Notes under the pieces: generated by a model
Database searches by the model: none
Told to the model about the DNA's origin: nothing
Seen by the model: only the letters and a program-made list of their open reading frames with translations
Translations under genes and position numbers: made by a program
In this document: one piece after another, positions 7,263-15,948 of the stretch
How positions within the stretch are numbered: position 1 is the first letter of the stretch
Layout of the letters: every line of letters starts with the position of its first letter
NCBI GenBank assembly: GCA_016190585.1
Contig: JACPQH010000055.1
Span: 1 to 27,714, forward strand
DNA from: Chloroflexota bacterium
Lineage (GTDB): Bacteria > Chloroflexota > Dehalococcoidia > Dehalococcoidales > RBG-16-60-22
DNA length: 27,714 nt
Reading direction: 5' to 3'

Positions 7263-8393
7263 ATGCGCCCGGATAACCCGCGGGTTGTTATCATAGGCAC
7301 CCATACCCTCCCCCAAAGCACGAGAATTACCAAAGAAGCCAGGGTGCTGGCCGGTAAGGGCCACGCTGTCACCTTCCTGGGCTGGGACCGGGGAAGGGGC
7401 GCGCCCTCGGTGGAGGAAGTCGGCGGGGTGAAGGTGCGGGAGGTCAGGTGCCGTATCAGGGCGCCGCTGGGGGGCGGGGTGTTCTTTTTCTATCCGTTAT
7501 GGTGGCTCTTCGTTCTGGCCTGGCTGCTCCGGAACCGGTGGGATATCGTGCACGCGGAAAACCTGGACTGCCTGCCCCCGGCCGTCCTCGCGGCCAGGCT
7601 CAAGAGGAAGCCGGTTATCTACGAGATACTGGATACCTACGAAGACTCCCTGCGCCTGCCGCGCCTCGTCAGGAACATCCTGGTCATTTTCGACAAGCTT
7701 CTGATACGTCTGGTCAGCGGGGTCATCCTGGCCGATGACGCGCAAAAAGAAGAATTGGGCGGCATTCCCAATAAACGAGTGGTAACAATCTACGATTCCC
7801 CGGCAGACGGCATCCCCAGCGGCGCGCGCCAGGCGAACGGCGCGCTCACCCTGTTTTACGGCGGCGTACTCACCCGCGAGAAGGCGCTGAACCTGGACAG
7901 GCTCTTCGCCGCCCTTGATGGTATCGATGGTGTTACGCTGGCAATCGCCGGGTGGGGCAACCTGACCGGGGAAGTCGAGGCGTGGTCCCGCCGGAAGCCC
8001 CGCCAGGTGCGGTTTCTGGGAGCCATCGGCCATCAGGAGGTACTGCGCCGGAGCGCCGAGGCCGATCTCCTGTTCGTCCTGCGCGGCGCGGTGTTACCGG
8101 TCAACAGGTATATCTGCGGCAGCAAGCTCTTCGAGGCCATGATGTGCGGAACGCCCCTGCTGGTAAACCAGGGGACATCGACCGCCATCAAGGTATCGGA
8201 GGCCGGGTGCGGCATCGTGGTGGACGCCCGGGACATCACCGCGGTACGGGCGGCCCTGGTCAGGCTGCGTGACGACCGGGGTCTGCGGGAGCGCATGGGC
8301 CGGAACGCCCGCCGGGCTTACGAGGAGCAATATAGCTGGAGCCTGATGCAGCAGCGGCTGCTTGACCTGTACGAGCAGGTCGGCGGCGGATGA
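7263..8393 (+). CDS. GT-B (GT4-like) glycosyltransferase
   Basis: From ATG 7263 the product has 376 residues. Its N-terminal domain begins PRVVIIGTHTLPQSTRITKE, a common start in GT4-like transferases. A strongly hydrophobic patch at 72-89 suggests membrane contact. The donor domain has LFYGGVL, AIAGWG, VRFLG and SKLFEAMMCGTPLL (287-300), where E291 is the second glutamate of EX7E; the first is replaced by a tyrosine, so the motif is incomplete. An in-frame ATG at 7236 would overlap the previous gene by 26 nt; 7263 lies one base after that gene's stop and was preferred, though not with certainty. The donor and acceptor are unknown. Confidence 0.8.
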   Translation: MRPDNPRVVIIGTHTLPQSTRITKEARVLAGKGHAVTFLGWDRGRGAPSVEEVGGVKVREVRCRIRAPLGGGVFFFYPLWWLFVLAWLLRNRWDIVHAENLDCLPPAVLAARLKRKPVIYEILDTYEDSLRLPRLVRNILVIFDKLLIRLVSGVILADDAQKEELGGIPNKRVVTIYDSPADGIPSGARQANGALTLFYGGVLTREKALNLDRLFAALDGIDGVTLAIAGWGNLTGEVEAWSRRKPRQVRFLGAIGHQEVLRRSAEADLLFVLRGAVLPVNRYICGSKLFEAMMCGTPLLVNQGTSTAIKVSEAGCGIVVDARDITAVRAALVRLRDDRGLRERMGRNARRAYEEQYSWSLMQQRLLDLYEQVGGG

Positions 8394-8412
8394 ACAAGTT
8401 GCGGGGCGGAGC

Positions 8413-9504
8413 GTGGCGAGGCACGTCGGTATCGTAGGACTGGGCGCTTATCCCCTTCTCGCCGGGGCCAGTCCCAGCGCGGTTCTCGGCCCCGACGTCT
8501 ATCACAGCCTGTTAGCCAGAGGGCTGCAAGCCCGGGATTTCCAGGTTTCCGTCATTACTTATGAGGACGGTTCCGGAGGGGCGGGGAATTTATCCGGCAT
8601 CCGGGTCATCAAAGCCTGCGCCGTGAAATCGCCGGCCGTAAGGGTCTGTTTGAGCCTGGGCGGGGCCCTGCGGCGGGCCGGCGCCGACGTTTATATTCAG
8701 CAGGGTACGGCCGGGCTGAACCCGGTGGTGTGCCGGCTGATGCGGCGGCCGTTTGTTTTCAGCGTCGGCTCGGACTGGTATGTCGACCGGACAAGTCCGA
8801 TTCCCGGCTTTGGCCGCGTGAGCCGGCTCGTCTCCGACCTCACCATCCGGCTGGCGGATGCCATAATCGTCCAGACCGGGACCCAGCAGCAAGCGCTGTC
8901 AAAGAACTATCACCGGGAGAGCACCCTCATCCGGCCCTGCTTCCCTCTCACCGAAAGGGGTATGCCGGATAAGGCCGAGCCGCCGGTGGCGCTGTGGGTG
9001 GGCTCGATGGCGGCGGTGAAGCAGCCTGCGCTCTTCGCCCGGCTGGCGGAGGAAATGCCCGAAGTCCGGTTCCGCATGGTCGCCGGGCCGGGCAGCCGGG
9101 AGGTCCAGGAGGACGTCAAACGGCGCGCCCGGCGGTGCCCCAACCTGGAGCTGCGCGATACTATCCCCCTGGACGAAATCGGTGCGCAGTTCCGCCAGGC
9201 AGCGGTGCTGGTGAACACCTCATTGTTTGAGGGGTTTCCCTACGCCTTTCTCCAGGCTTGGATGAGCTATACACCGGTTGTTTCCCTGAACGCCGACCCG
9301 GACGGTATACTGCGCCGGCACGGCATCGGGTCCCGTTCCGGAAGCTTCGAGGACATGGTGAAGGACTTGCGGGGCCTTATCGGGGACAGCTCATTGCGCC
9401 GGGAGATGGGGCTGAAAGCCCGGGAATACGTCGAGCGTGAGCACGGGCTTGAACAGTTTATCGGGCGGCACGCCGAGCTGTTCGACCGTTTAACCAAAAA
9501 ATGA
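8413..9504 (+). CDS. GT4-like glycosyltransferase with variant EX7E motif
   Basis: The 363-residue product opens RHVGIVGLGAYPLLAGAS, followed by a GT-B pattern: GADVYIQQG (90-98), the linker FSVGSDWYVDR, and in the donor domain LWVGSMAAVKQP (194-205), VAGPGS and LFEGFPYAFLQAW (271-283). There the usual EX7E reads E273...Q281, a conservative loss of the second acidic residue. It starts at GTG 8413, 19 nt after the previous stop; the alternative TTG at 8362 would overlap that gene. Its stop overlaps the next start as ATGA (9501-9504). Still probably an active sugar transferase, as some GT4 enzymes tolerate this change, but activity is less certain than for its neighbours. Confidence 0.8.
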   Translation: MARHVGIVGLGAYPLLAGASPSAVLGPDVYHSLLARGLQARDFQVSVITYEDGSGGAGNLSGIRVIKACAVKSPAVRVCLSLGGALRRAGADVYIQQGTAGLNPVVCRLMRRPFVFSVGSDWYVDRTSPIPGFGRVSRLVSDLTIRLADAIIVQTGTQQQALSKNYHRESTLIRPCFPLTERGMPDKAEPPVALWVGSMAAVKQPALFARLAEEMPEVRFRMVAGPGSREVQEDVKRRARRCPNLELRDTIPLDEIGAQFRQAAVLVNTSLFEGFPYAFLQAWMSYTPVVSLNADPDGILRRHGIGSRSGSFEDMVKDLRGLIGDSSLRREMGLKAREYVEREHGLEQFIGRHAELFDRLTKK

Positions 9505-11711
9505 CCTTCAAAAAATATATAACGCCCCTGGCACTGGGGGCTCTTGTAGTCACATTCGATATATCGGTTGCCTTTGACGTTCCGGTAATCAGGCAGATCG
9601 CCGGTTTCATGGTGCTCACGTTCCTGCCCGGCGCCCTCGTCCTGCGCGTGCTGCGGGCCGGCTCTCTATGCAATATAAGCAGGATGCTCTACGCCGCCGG
9701 TTTGAGCGTCGCCGGGCTCATGCTTACCGGCTTTCTGCTCAACGCCTTCTTGCCCCTGGTCGGCGTTGCCGGGCCCCTCTCCGTGGCGCCCCTCCTGGCG
9801 GCGATAAATATCCTTATTTTCGCCCTGCTCGTCATTGCGCTTAAGCAAGGCTCGCTGCCCTCCGGCATTTTGGGTGTCATAAGCCGCCCCCGCGTCGCCG
9901 GGCTAGTCTCGCCGCCGGTGCTGTTCTCGCTTACTCTCCCCGTGGCGGGAGTAATCGCCCCGCTGGCGGATAACTCTACCGGCAGCAACCTGGGTTACAT
10001 CTTGCTGTTTGTCCTGATAGCTCTCGCCGTGGTTCTCGCGGCAACCGGCCGGATTCCCGTCAAGACCTTGCCCCTGACGGTTATGGCTATCTCGCTGGCC
10101 CTTATAGCCCATTTCGTCTTCCTGGCCTACCCCTTCCATACCTTCGGCGGCGGGGACCGGGGCTGGGAGTTTTACCTGAGCCAGCTTGTTATCACGAACT
10201 CATCGTGGCAGCCCTCGCTGTCCCACGCCATCAACGCCATGCTGGCCGTCACGCTCCTGCCGCCTGTCTATGCCAACCTGCTTGGTATCGGCCTTGATTG
10301 GGTATTCAAGATTATTATCTCCCTGGTTTATTCGCTGATCCCCCTGGCGCTTTACCAGATTTATCGAAGGCAGATCAGCGAAAAAGGCGCGTTCTTGGCG
10401 GTCTTCTTCTTCATGTCTTTGCCCGTATTCTTCACTCTTACCAGGTCGATCTCCCGGCAATCGGTAGCGGAGCTCTTCTTCGTCCTGCTGCTCCTGCTCC
10501 TGACCGATAAGGATATCAGCCGTGTGGCTAAATCGGTCCTCAGCCTGGTATTCGGCGCGGGGGTGGTCGTTTCCCATTACGGCATCACGTATATCCTTCT
10601 ATTTTACATGCTTTTCGCGCTTGCCGGCCTCCACGTAATCAGCAGGTTGCCGCTGGGCAGGTTCCGACCGGGCGGCGTCGACGACCTTGATGCTCAAGGG
10701 GACAGGCTACCGCGGACCGGCGGCCTTTCTTTCACCTTTGTCGCCTTCTTTGCCGTGTTCGCTCTTGGCTGGTACACCTACGTTTCGGGTTCGGTGAACC
10801 TGGCGACCGTGCTTAACCTGATAACGCAGGTATATTATGAATCTTTCGATCCCTCGGTCGCGCCGGGAGAGATTGTCCAGCTTGCCATCGGCGTTCAGCA
10901 GCCGCGGCCCTATTTCTGGGTTTACTTCAACGCCGTGGTGCAGCACGTTGCCCAGTTCCTCATCATCCTCGGGTTCCTCGGGGTAGCCCTGAAAAAAACC
11001 AGAGCCGGGTTCTCGCCGGATTTCGCCATGATGATCCTGGCGAGCTTCCTGGTCCTCGGTCTTTATATCGTCTTGCCGTATCTAAACTACCAGTTCCAGG
11101 TCTTTCGCGTATTCCACCTGACGCTCTTTTTCCTGTCGCCCCTCTGCATCCTCGGTGCCGAAAGCCTGGCCCGGTGGCTATCGGGCTTGTCCCGCCTGCC
11201 CCGGCGGATGAGAAGTCTCGCCTCGGCTAACCGATTACTGCTGCCCATGTTGATAATGTACTTCCTGTTCTATGTCGGCCTGGTCTACGAGCTGACGGAC
11301 ACGCCGCTGGCCTCGGTTGACACCCCGGTGCTATTCCACCGCTTCCGGGATAGCGGCGAGCCTTCTCAGAAGGAGATGTATTATGTTTCGCGCCTGTCGA
11401 CCGCCGATCACGCCGCCGTGATGTGGCTCGCCCGGTATAAAGAAGGGGCCACGCGGGTCTACTCGGACACGGGATTCTTCCGTTCTTTCCTGGCGCCGTA
11501 CCCGATGCCGGCGACCGAGCTCACGGCCAGCAGCGACCCGCGGGAGGTCGAGGGGGGTCTTATCTACCTGCGCGTGCTGAATCTAAAAGACGGCTATCTC
11601 GGAAACGGGGCGGATTATTACGATACAGGCGAAACAAGCCAAATCCTGAATGATATTCATCAGCGCCGGAGCCAGGTCTATACCAACGGCGGCAGCGCCG
11701 TCCTAAAATAG
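9501..11711 (+). CDS. Large polytopic membrane protein, DUF2206/GT-C-like
   Basis: The 736-residue protein has at least a dozen hydrophobic segments from residue 7 to about 620 and a C-terminal part of about 110 residues that looks soluble. The N-terminal FLPGALVLRVL stretch and the LSVAGLMLTGFLLN segment recall the DUF2206 family of predicted membrane proteins. The acidic loop FGGGDRGWEF after several helices, and ISRQSVAELFFVLL later, are arranged like the outer loops and helices of GT-C glycosyltransferases. I therefore infer a membrane enzyme using a polyprenyl-linked sugar, or a ligase/polymerase-like protein, but no catalytic residue can be named. It is the last gene of the plus operon, coupled to the preceding gene by an ATGA overlap. 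It ends 9 nt from the end of the opposing operon, with no intrinsic terminator visible. Confidence 0.7.
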   Translation: MTFKKYITPLALGALVVTFDISVAFDVPVIRQIAGFMVLTFLPGALVLRVLRAGSLCNISRMLYAAGLSVAGLMLTGFLLNAFLPLVGVAGPLSVAPLLAAINILIFALLVIALKQGSLPSGILGVISRPRVAGLVSPPVLFSLTLPVAGVIAPLADNSTGSNLGYILLFVLIALAVVLAATGRIPVKTLPLTVMAISLALIAHFVFLAYPFHTFGGGDRGWEFYLSQLVITNSSWQPSLSHAINAMLAVTLLPPVYANLLGIGLDWVFKIIISLVYSLIPLALYQIYRRQISEKGAFLAVFFFMSLPVFFTLTRSISRQSVAELFFVLLLLLLTDKDISRVAKSVLSLVFGAGVVVSHYGITYILLFYMLFALAGLHVISRLPLGRFRPGGVDDLDAQGDRLPRTGGLSFTFVAFFAVFALGWYTYVSGSVNLATVLNLITQVYYESFDPSVAPGEIVQLAIGVQQPRPYFWVYFNAVVQHVAQFLIILGFLGVALKKTRAGFSPDFAMMILASFLVLGLYIVLPYLNYQFQVFRVFHLTLFFLSPLCILGAESLARWLSGLSRLPRRMRSLASANRLLLPMLIMYFLFYVGLVYELTDTPLASVDTPVLFHRFRDSGEPSQKEMYYVSRLSTADHAAVMWLARYKEGATRVYSDTGFFRSFLAPYPMPATELTASSDPREVEGGLIYLRVLNLKDGYLGNGADYYDTGETSQILNDIHQRRSQVYTNGGSAVLK

Positions 11712-11720
11712 CGAGGGCGC

Positions 11721-12671
11721 TCAGCTCCGGATAAAGTCGTTAAGCCGGTAAAAACGGAGCATCAACCGGCGTGTCGAGAAGGTGAGCAGCCAGCCGGCGG
11801 CGCTCCGCAGGTCCCAGGGGCGGCTCTTCCAGGCTCGAGCATACTCCCGCCGCGCCGTTTTGAGGTCGCCGTTCCGGGCATGTACCTGTCCGACCGCCCG
11901 GTGAAACAGCGTCTTCTCCGAAGCGTCAAGCCGGTCATAAAGCCGGGAGATGTCGCCCCCGGTGAGGTCAGTACCGGCTCCCGGGGAACGACCGCCGGCC
12001 GTGCGCTGGGCGAGGAAGTGGTAGAGCATGGCGGCTTCCACCCGGGCCGCCCGGATACTTTCCCGGTGCAGCCGGAACACATAGAGCACGCGCCCCAGGT
12101 TGGCCACGCGGTGCTGCGCCGCAATCCTGAGCCAGAGCTCGTAGTCCTGGCCGTACCGGAAGAGCTCGTTATAGCCTCCTAGCCCGGCCACGACCCCTTT
12201 CCGGAACATGACCGAGCCGTGATAAAACTGGTTTTGCCGCCGGAGGCCCGGGGCGGGGTCCGCGGCGGCGGTGATGTCCCGGGTTTCGCCGGTGAGCTCG
12301 TCAATCACGCGCACTGAAGTACCGAGCAGCGCCACGTCGCGGTGGTTTTCCAGGTACTTCACCTGCTCTTCAAGTCGCTGCGGCAGGGAAAAATCATCAG
12401 CGTCCTGACGGGCGATATAACTGCCCCGGGCCAGCGCTATCGCCCGGTTGAGCGACCGGGTCAGTCCGATGTTCTCCGGGTTGCTTATCAGCCTGAAGCG
12501 GGGATCGGGGAAGGCGCGGATTATCTCCGGCGAGTCATCCGTGGAGCCATCGTTCACCACCAGGAACTCGAAGTCTTTAAAAGTCTGGCCGGCGACGCTT
12601 TCCAGGGCCTCGGGCAGGAACCTCGCCCCGTTATAGACGGACATGATAACGCTGACCAGGGGCGTGTTCAT
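11721..12671 (-). CDS. GT2-family glycosyltransferase
   Basis: The 316-residue protein has a classic GT-A, family 2 start: PLVSVIMSVYNGARFLPEAL, then VVNDGSTDDSP (38-48) with D41, and the metal-binding acidic motif RQDADD (88-93). A GQDYELWLRIA segment supplies the usual catalytic-base region. Such enzymes transfer with inversion from a nucleotide-sugar donor. The C-terminal 80 residues contain a helical-hairpin stretch (HARNGDLKTARREYARAW) that looks like a single TPR unit, not usual for minimal GT2 enzymes and perhaps a contact to partners. Its ATG overlaps the methyltransferase gene upstream by 4 nt. It is the last gene of the minus-strand operon. Confidence 0.9.
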   Translation of the reverse strand: MNTPLVSVIMSVYNGARFLPEALESVAGQTFKDFEFLVVNDGSTDDSPEIIRAFPDPRFRLISNPENIGLTRSLNRAIALARGSYIARQDADDFSLPQRLEEQVKYLENHRDVALLGTSVRVIDELTGETRDITAAADPAPGLRRQNQFYHGSVMFRKGVVAGLGGYNELFRYGQDYELWLRIAAQHRVANLGRVLYVFRLHRESIRAARVEAAMLYHFLAQRTAGGRSPGAGTDLTGGDISRLYDRLDASEKTLFHRAVGQVHARNGDLKTARREYARAWKSRPWDLRSAAGWLLTFSTRRLMLRFYRLNDFIRS

Positions 12672-13471
12672 TTCTTGGTACTGGTAAAAACCAGGAAAAC
12701 GGAGTGACCGGCCAGGCCGGCGAGCAGGCTACTGGATAACGCCCGGATGCCTGTCAGGAGCCGGCTGCCGCCCCGGTAGTCGTAAAGTCGCTGTAACGCC
12801 GGCTTAAGAAACGCCACCTCGTCCTTAACGCCTTTAAGACCGTCCAGGGGCTTCTTGGCGACCAGCCTGAAGCCGGCGGTCCGGAAGGAGTCGACAACGT
12901 CGGCGGTGTCGAGGATGAACTGGTAGAAATGCTCCGGTTCCTCCCCGCCATTCAGTTCCGGGTACCGGCCGAGCCTGGCCTTGATTTTTCGCAATGGCGA
13001 CATGTTGGGGAAAGATACAAAAGCATAGCCGCCGGGACACAGCACCCGCCGCATCTCCCGCAGAATAGCCTGGTAGCCTTGCCAGGAGTGTTCGATAACA
13101 CCCAGGGACCAGTACCCTGTAAAATGAGCGTCCGGGAACGGCAGGGCGGTGACATCCGCCACCCGCAGGTCGAGGTCGGGGAAGACCCGTCTGGCCTGCC
13201 GGATGGTGTGCTCGCCGAAGTCAACCCCGATGGCCCGGTATCCCCGGGCCTGCATGGTGTGAACAACCTGGCCCATGCCGCAACCGCCTTCGAGAATCAG
13301 CCCGTCCTTTCCGGGACAGTACTCGCGCAGTACCCTTAAAACAAAGCCGTTTAGCGGCGGGCGCGTCCCGGTTCCCGCGGCCTCTCTGGCCCACTGCCGG
13401 TCCCAGAAGGCAGGAGTCGCTTTTTGCTCGATACACACAAGCCGCCTGAGGCGGGCGTCATAAAGCTTCAT
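12668..13471 (-). CDS. SAM-dependent class I methyltransferase
   Basis: The 267-residue protein has motif I as LILEGGCGMGQ (58-68), an acidic motif II region in IGVDFGEHTIRQAR, and ADVTALPFPDAHF, then LREMRRVLCPGGYAFVSFPN, the typical motif of Methyltransf_11-type enzymes. An N-terminal lead of about 50 residues contains FWDRQW, frequent in this group. In this locus it would most likely methylate a sugar hydroxyl of the glycan or a lipid-linked intermediate. The C-terminal region, about 185-267, is not recognised. It lies 6 nt after the end of the next gene upstream and overlaps the GT2 gene downstream. Confidence 0.85.
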   Translation of the reverse strand: MKLYDARLRRLVCIEQKATPAFWDRQWAREAAGTGTRPPLNGFVLRVLREYCPGKDGLILEGGCGMGQVVHTMQARGYRAIGVDFGEHTIRQARRVFPDLDLRVADVTALPFPDAHFTGYWSLGVIEHSWQGYQAILREMRRVLCPGGYAFVSFPNMSPLRKIKARLGRYPELNGGEEPEHFYQFILDTADVVDSFRTAGFRLVAKKPLDGLKGVKDEVAFLKPALQRLYDYRGGSRLLTGIRALSSSLLAGLAGHSVFLVFTSTKK

Positions 13472-13477
13472 GGAATC

Positions 13478-14680
13478 TCAACTCAAGATGTCAGCCAGCT
13501 GGTGCAGCACCTGGGCCCGGGAAAAATCGCGTTCCATGTAGCTTAAGGCGTTAGCGCTCGTCCTGGCGCGCAGGTCGGCTTCCCTCAGGGCTGCCAGCTT
13601 TTCGATAAATTCCTCCGGTTCCTGGCAAACGAAGTAATCACGACCGTCGGCGCCGTTGAAGACGCTGAGCGCCCTCTTCGAGCCAACGACCGGGAAGCCC
13701 CGTCGCAGGCACTCGTAGCCCTTGACCTTGAATCCTGTCCCGTAGAACACCGGGACCACGGCGACATCCATGTCCGCCAGGAAACCGTTCAAATCATCAA
13801 CGAAGCCGTGCAAGGTCAGGAAAGGCAGCCCCGCATAACATTCCGGCGGGCTCTTGCCGAGCACGTGAAAATGAATGCCGTCAATCCGCTGCCTCTGGAG
13901 GCACGGCACGAGCTTCCGGGCGATGAAATCAACCCCCGACCGGTTGAGATTGTTCTTCAGATCGGCGCCCAGGTAAAAGACATCAAGCGTATCTTTGCCC
14001 CGGTTCGTCTGGTGGGCGGCGAGCGCGTCCGGAGGGAAATAGGGCAGGTAGCTCAATCTGTCCTGGCGACCGTACCGGACGCGGTAGCGGCGGATATCCT
14101 CACGGGATATGCCGGCGACCTTGCTGGCTACCTTAAACATCAGGCTTTCGCAGGCGTCTATGCCCAGGAGATTCAGCGACAGGTCGACAATCTTGCCCGG
14201 CATCCGGCGCGGAGTCGCCTCGATGGGCCAATCAACACGGAATTTCTCGAAATAGTGCCGGGATTCGTAATTGTGCGCCCGGAAGATGATTTGCGTCTCG
14301 TAGTCCCGGGCCAGCGCCCGCGCCAGGGGGGCGAACGATGAGTACTCGAACCACACGGCATCCGGCCGGCATCTTCCGATGAGCGCCCTCAGCTTTTCCA
14401 GGCTCGCCTGGCTGGTGAGCCCCCGGCACCGGTGCCATAGCCGGTGCACCGGGTACCCCTTGAAGGCCGGGGCACGGCTCCGGGGCATCAGCTCGATATC
14501 GATATCCCAGGCCTTCCCATCGGCTTCCGGGTGAGCCTCCTGCCAGGGCAGGGGAAAGGCGGCCACCATGACCCGGTATCCGAGTTCCTGGAATAGCTTA
14601 ATCCGGCCGGTTATATCCTTCTGGTTAGCCATGAAGGGCGGGAAGGGGTAGAGGGGCGTCATAACGAGGATATTTTTCAC
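13478..14680 (-). CDS. GT-B (GT4-like) glycosyltransferase
   Basis: The 400-residue product begins with GTG at 14680, which overlaps the stop of the upstream gene as GTGA; the reading frame is open further upstream to 14866, but that part is inside the neighbouring gene and has no homology. It starts VKNILVMTPLYPFPP, has RAHNYESRHY (134-143) in the inter-domain region, VFYLGAD (234-240), HGFVDD (291-296) and VPVFYGTGFKVKGYECLRRGFPVV (309-332). This last block is the donor-binding motif of a GT4-like group that uses a GTGxKxK segment before the glutamate E323 in place of the standard EX7E. Probably a capsule or exopolysaccharide sugar transferase; donor unknown. Confidence 0.85.
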   Translation of the reverse strand: MKNILVMTPLYPFPPFMANQKDITGRIKLFQELGYRVMVAAFPLPWQEAHPEADGKAWDIDIELMPRSRAPAFKGYPVHRLWHRCRGLTSQASLEKLRALIGRCRPDAVWFEYSSFAPLARALARDYETQIIFRAHNYESRHYFEKFRVDWPIEATPRRMPGKIVDLSLNLLGIDACESLMFKVASKVAGISREDIRRYRVRYGRQDRLSYLPYFPPDALAAHQTNRGKDTLDVFYLGADLKNNLNRSGVDFIARKLVPCLQRQRIDGIHFHVLGKSPPECYAGLPFLTLHGFVDDLNGFLADMDVAVVPVFYGTGFKVKGYECLRRGFPVVGSKRALSVFNGADGRDYFVCQEPEEFIEKLAALREADLRARTSANALSYMERDFSRAQVLHQLADILS

Positions 14681-15948
14681 CCTTCCCTCCTTTCCTTCAG
14701 CACTCTGTCGAACACCGCGGTGATACGGTCGGTGGTAATCCGCCAGTTGAAATCCCGGACAACTTTGTCTCGGCCGGCGGCGCCCATTTCCCGGGCGCTG
14801 TCCCAGATATCCTTGACCGCCTCGGCTATGGCTCGGGGGTCCTTCCTCGCGACAACTCGCCCGCAAGAATCGTCAACGCACTCGGCCGAGCCGCAGTTCC
14901 CGGTCAGGATTACCGGGGTGGCGCAGGCCAGCGACTCCAGCGTCACATAGCCAAAGGTCTCCAGCCACACCGAAGGTATCACGGTAGCCCTGGCCCCGGA
15001 GTAGGCCGCGGCCATCTCTCGCTGGTCGAGGAACCCGGTAAAGACCACGCGGCTCTGCCAGCCATTGTCTTCCACCAGCTTCCTGATCCTGGTCCCGTAC
15101 CATCCCAGGTCGTCCACCTTGCCGCTGAACAGGGAGGCGTTGCCGGCGATCACCAGCGAGATATCCGGGGGCAAATATTCCAGGGCTTTGATGGCGAACT
15201 CCTGTCCCTTGATGTAGTTCAGGCGGCCGGGGACTAAAAGATAGTCGCCGTGAATCCTGAACCTGCGAATGAATTCCCCGGAATCGACAGGTTGGTATTC
15301 CTCGCCATCGATACCCGGGGTGATGCCGAAAGTCATCTCCCTTTTCCGGAAAAGGCCGGCGCACAGGCCGGAGTTGCCGATTCGCGCGTCAGCCCCGGCT
15401 AGCCTCTCCTGGGCGCTGGTATACTGCCGCATACGGCCGACGTTTCTCAGCCAGCCGGCGCACCTCGCTGGAAATGGTAGTTTCTGCATGAAATAGCACC
15501 TGGTGCAGTTGATAAAGCCTGAGTCGTTATAGCACAACGAGTCGTCCGGCCTGAGGAAACGGAACCGGAAGGGGCACATCAGCCCTACCCCGTGGCAGCC
15601 GTAGATTACCGGAACGCCGGCATCTCGGGCCGCTTTGATCATCGCCAGGGAGTTGTGGTTATTGGCGAAGACCAGGTCGGCCCGGCTATCCCGGATGAAC
15701 GCCGCGATGTCCCGGTAACGCTTCATCACCCTGAAGGGCTCGCTGAGGGAGCCGGTCAGCAGGTCGGAGTAGTGTACCGTGGCCTCATCCATGTCCACGG
15801 TTCCCGGCTGGCCGTACGACTGGGTAAGGATTTCTACATGGCATCGCCGCCGGGTGAGCTCGCGCGCCAGCCCGCGGACGTACTGCTCGATGCCGCCGCC
15901 AACCGGGTAATAGTTTTCAGCGGCTATTAGAACTCTGCTCAGGCTCAA
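14677..15948 (-). CDS. GT4-family glycosyltransferase with a cysteine cluster
   Basis: The 423-residue product shows a GT4 pattern: VLIAAENYYPVGGGIEQYV (6-24), PGRLNYIKGQEFAIKAL (240-256) with K248, and E330...E338 of EX7E within WLETFGYVTLESLACATPV. The acceptor domain holds C118-H119, C125, C139, C148 and C151, an arrangement known from a GT4 subgroup. It may bind zinc or be structural. The start is TTG 15948, since no other start codon occurs before the conserved strand; a GAAGG 7 nt upstream supports it. It overlaps the upstream GT2 gene by 32 nt. Confidence 0.88.
   Translation of the reverse strand: MSLSRVLIAAENYYPVGGGIEQYVRGLARELTRRRCHVEILTQSYGQPGTVDMDEATVHYSDLLTGSLSEPFRVMKRYRDIAAFIRDSRADLVFANNHNSLAMIKAARDAGVPVIYGCHGVGLMCPFRFRFLRPDDSLCYNDSGFINCTRCYFMQKLPFPARCAGWLRNVGRMRQYTSAQERLAGADARIGNSGLCAGLFRKREMTFGITPGIDGEEYQPVDSGEFIRRFRIHGDYLLVPGRLNYIKGQEFAIKALEYLPPDISLVIAGNASLFSGKVDDLGWYGTRIRKLVEDNGWQSRVVFTGFLDQREMAAAYSGARATVIPSVWLETFGYVTLESLACATPVILTGNCGSAECVDDSCGRVVARKDPRAIAEAVKDIWDSAREMGAAGRDKVVRDFNWRITTDRITAVFDRVLKERREG
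14686..14690 (-). promoter_or_regulatory. GGAGG ribosome binding site deciding a GTG start
   Basis: A perfect GGAGG inside AAAGGAGGGAAGG lies 5 nt before GTG 14680-14678. It sits inside the end of the upstream gene and supports the 4-nt GTGA overlap and the short N-terminus. Confidence 0.7.

Noticed and set aside
11690..11725. Possible terminator between the converging operons
   Set aside because: Only a 4-bp GGCG/CGCC pairing was found and no T-run on either strand.
14681..14866. N-terminal extension of the transferase at 13478-14680
   Set aside because: It would lie entirely inside the upstream gene, is rich in arginine and glycine as expected for an out-of-frame translation, and a GGAGG site supports GTG 14680.
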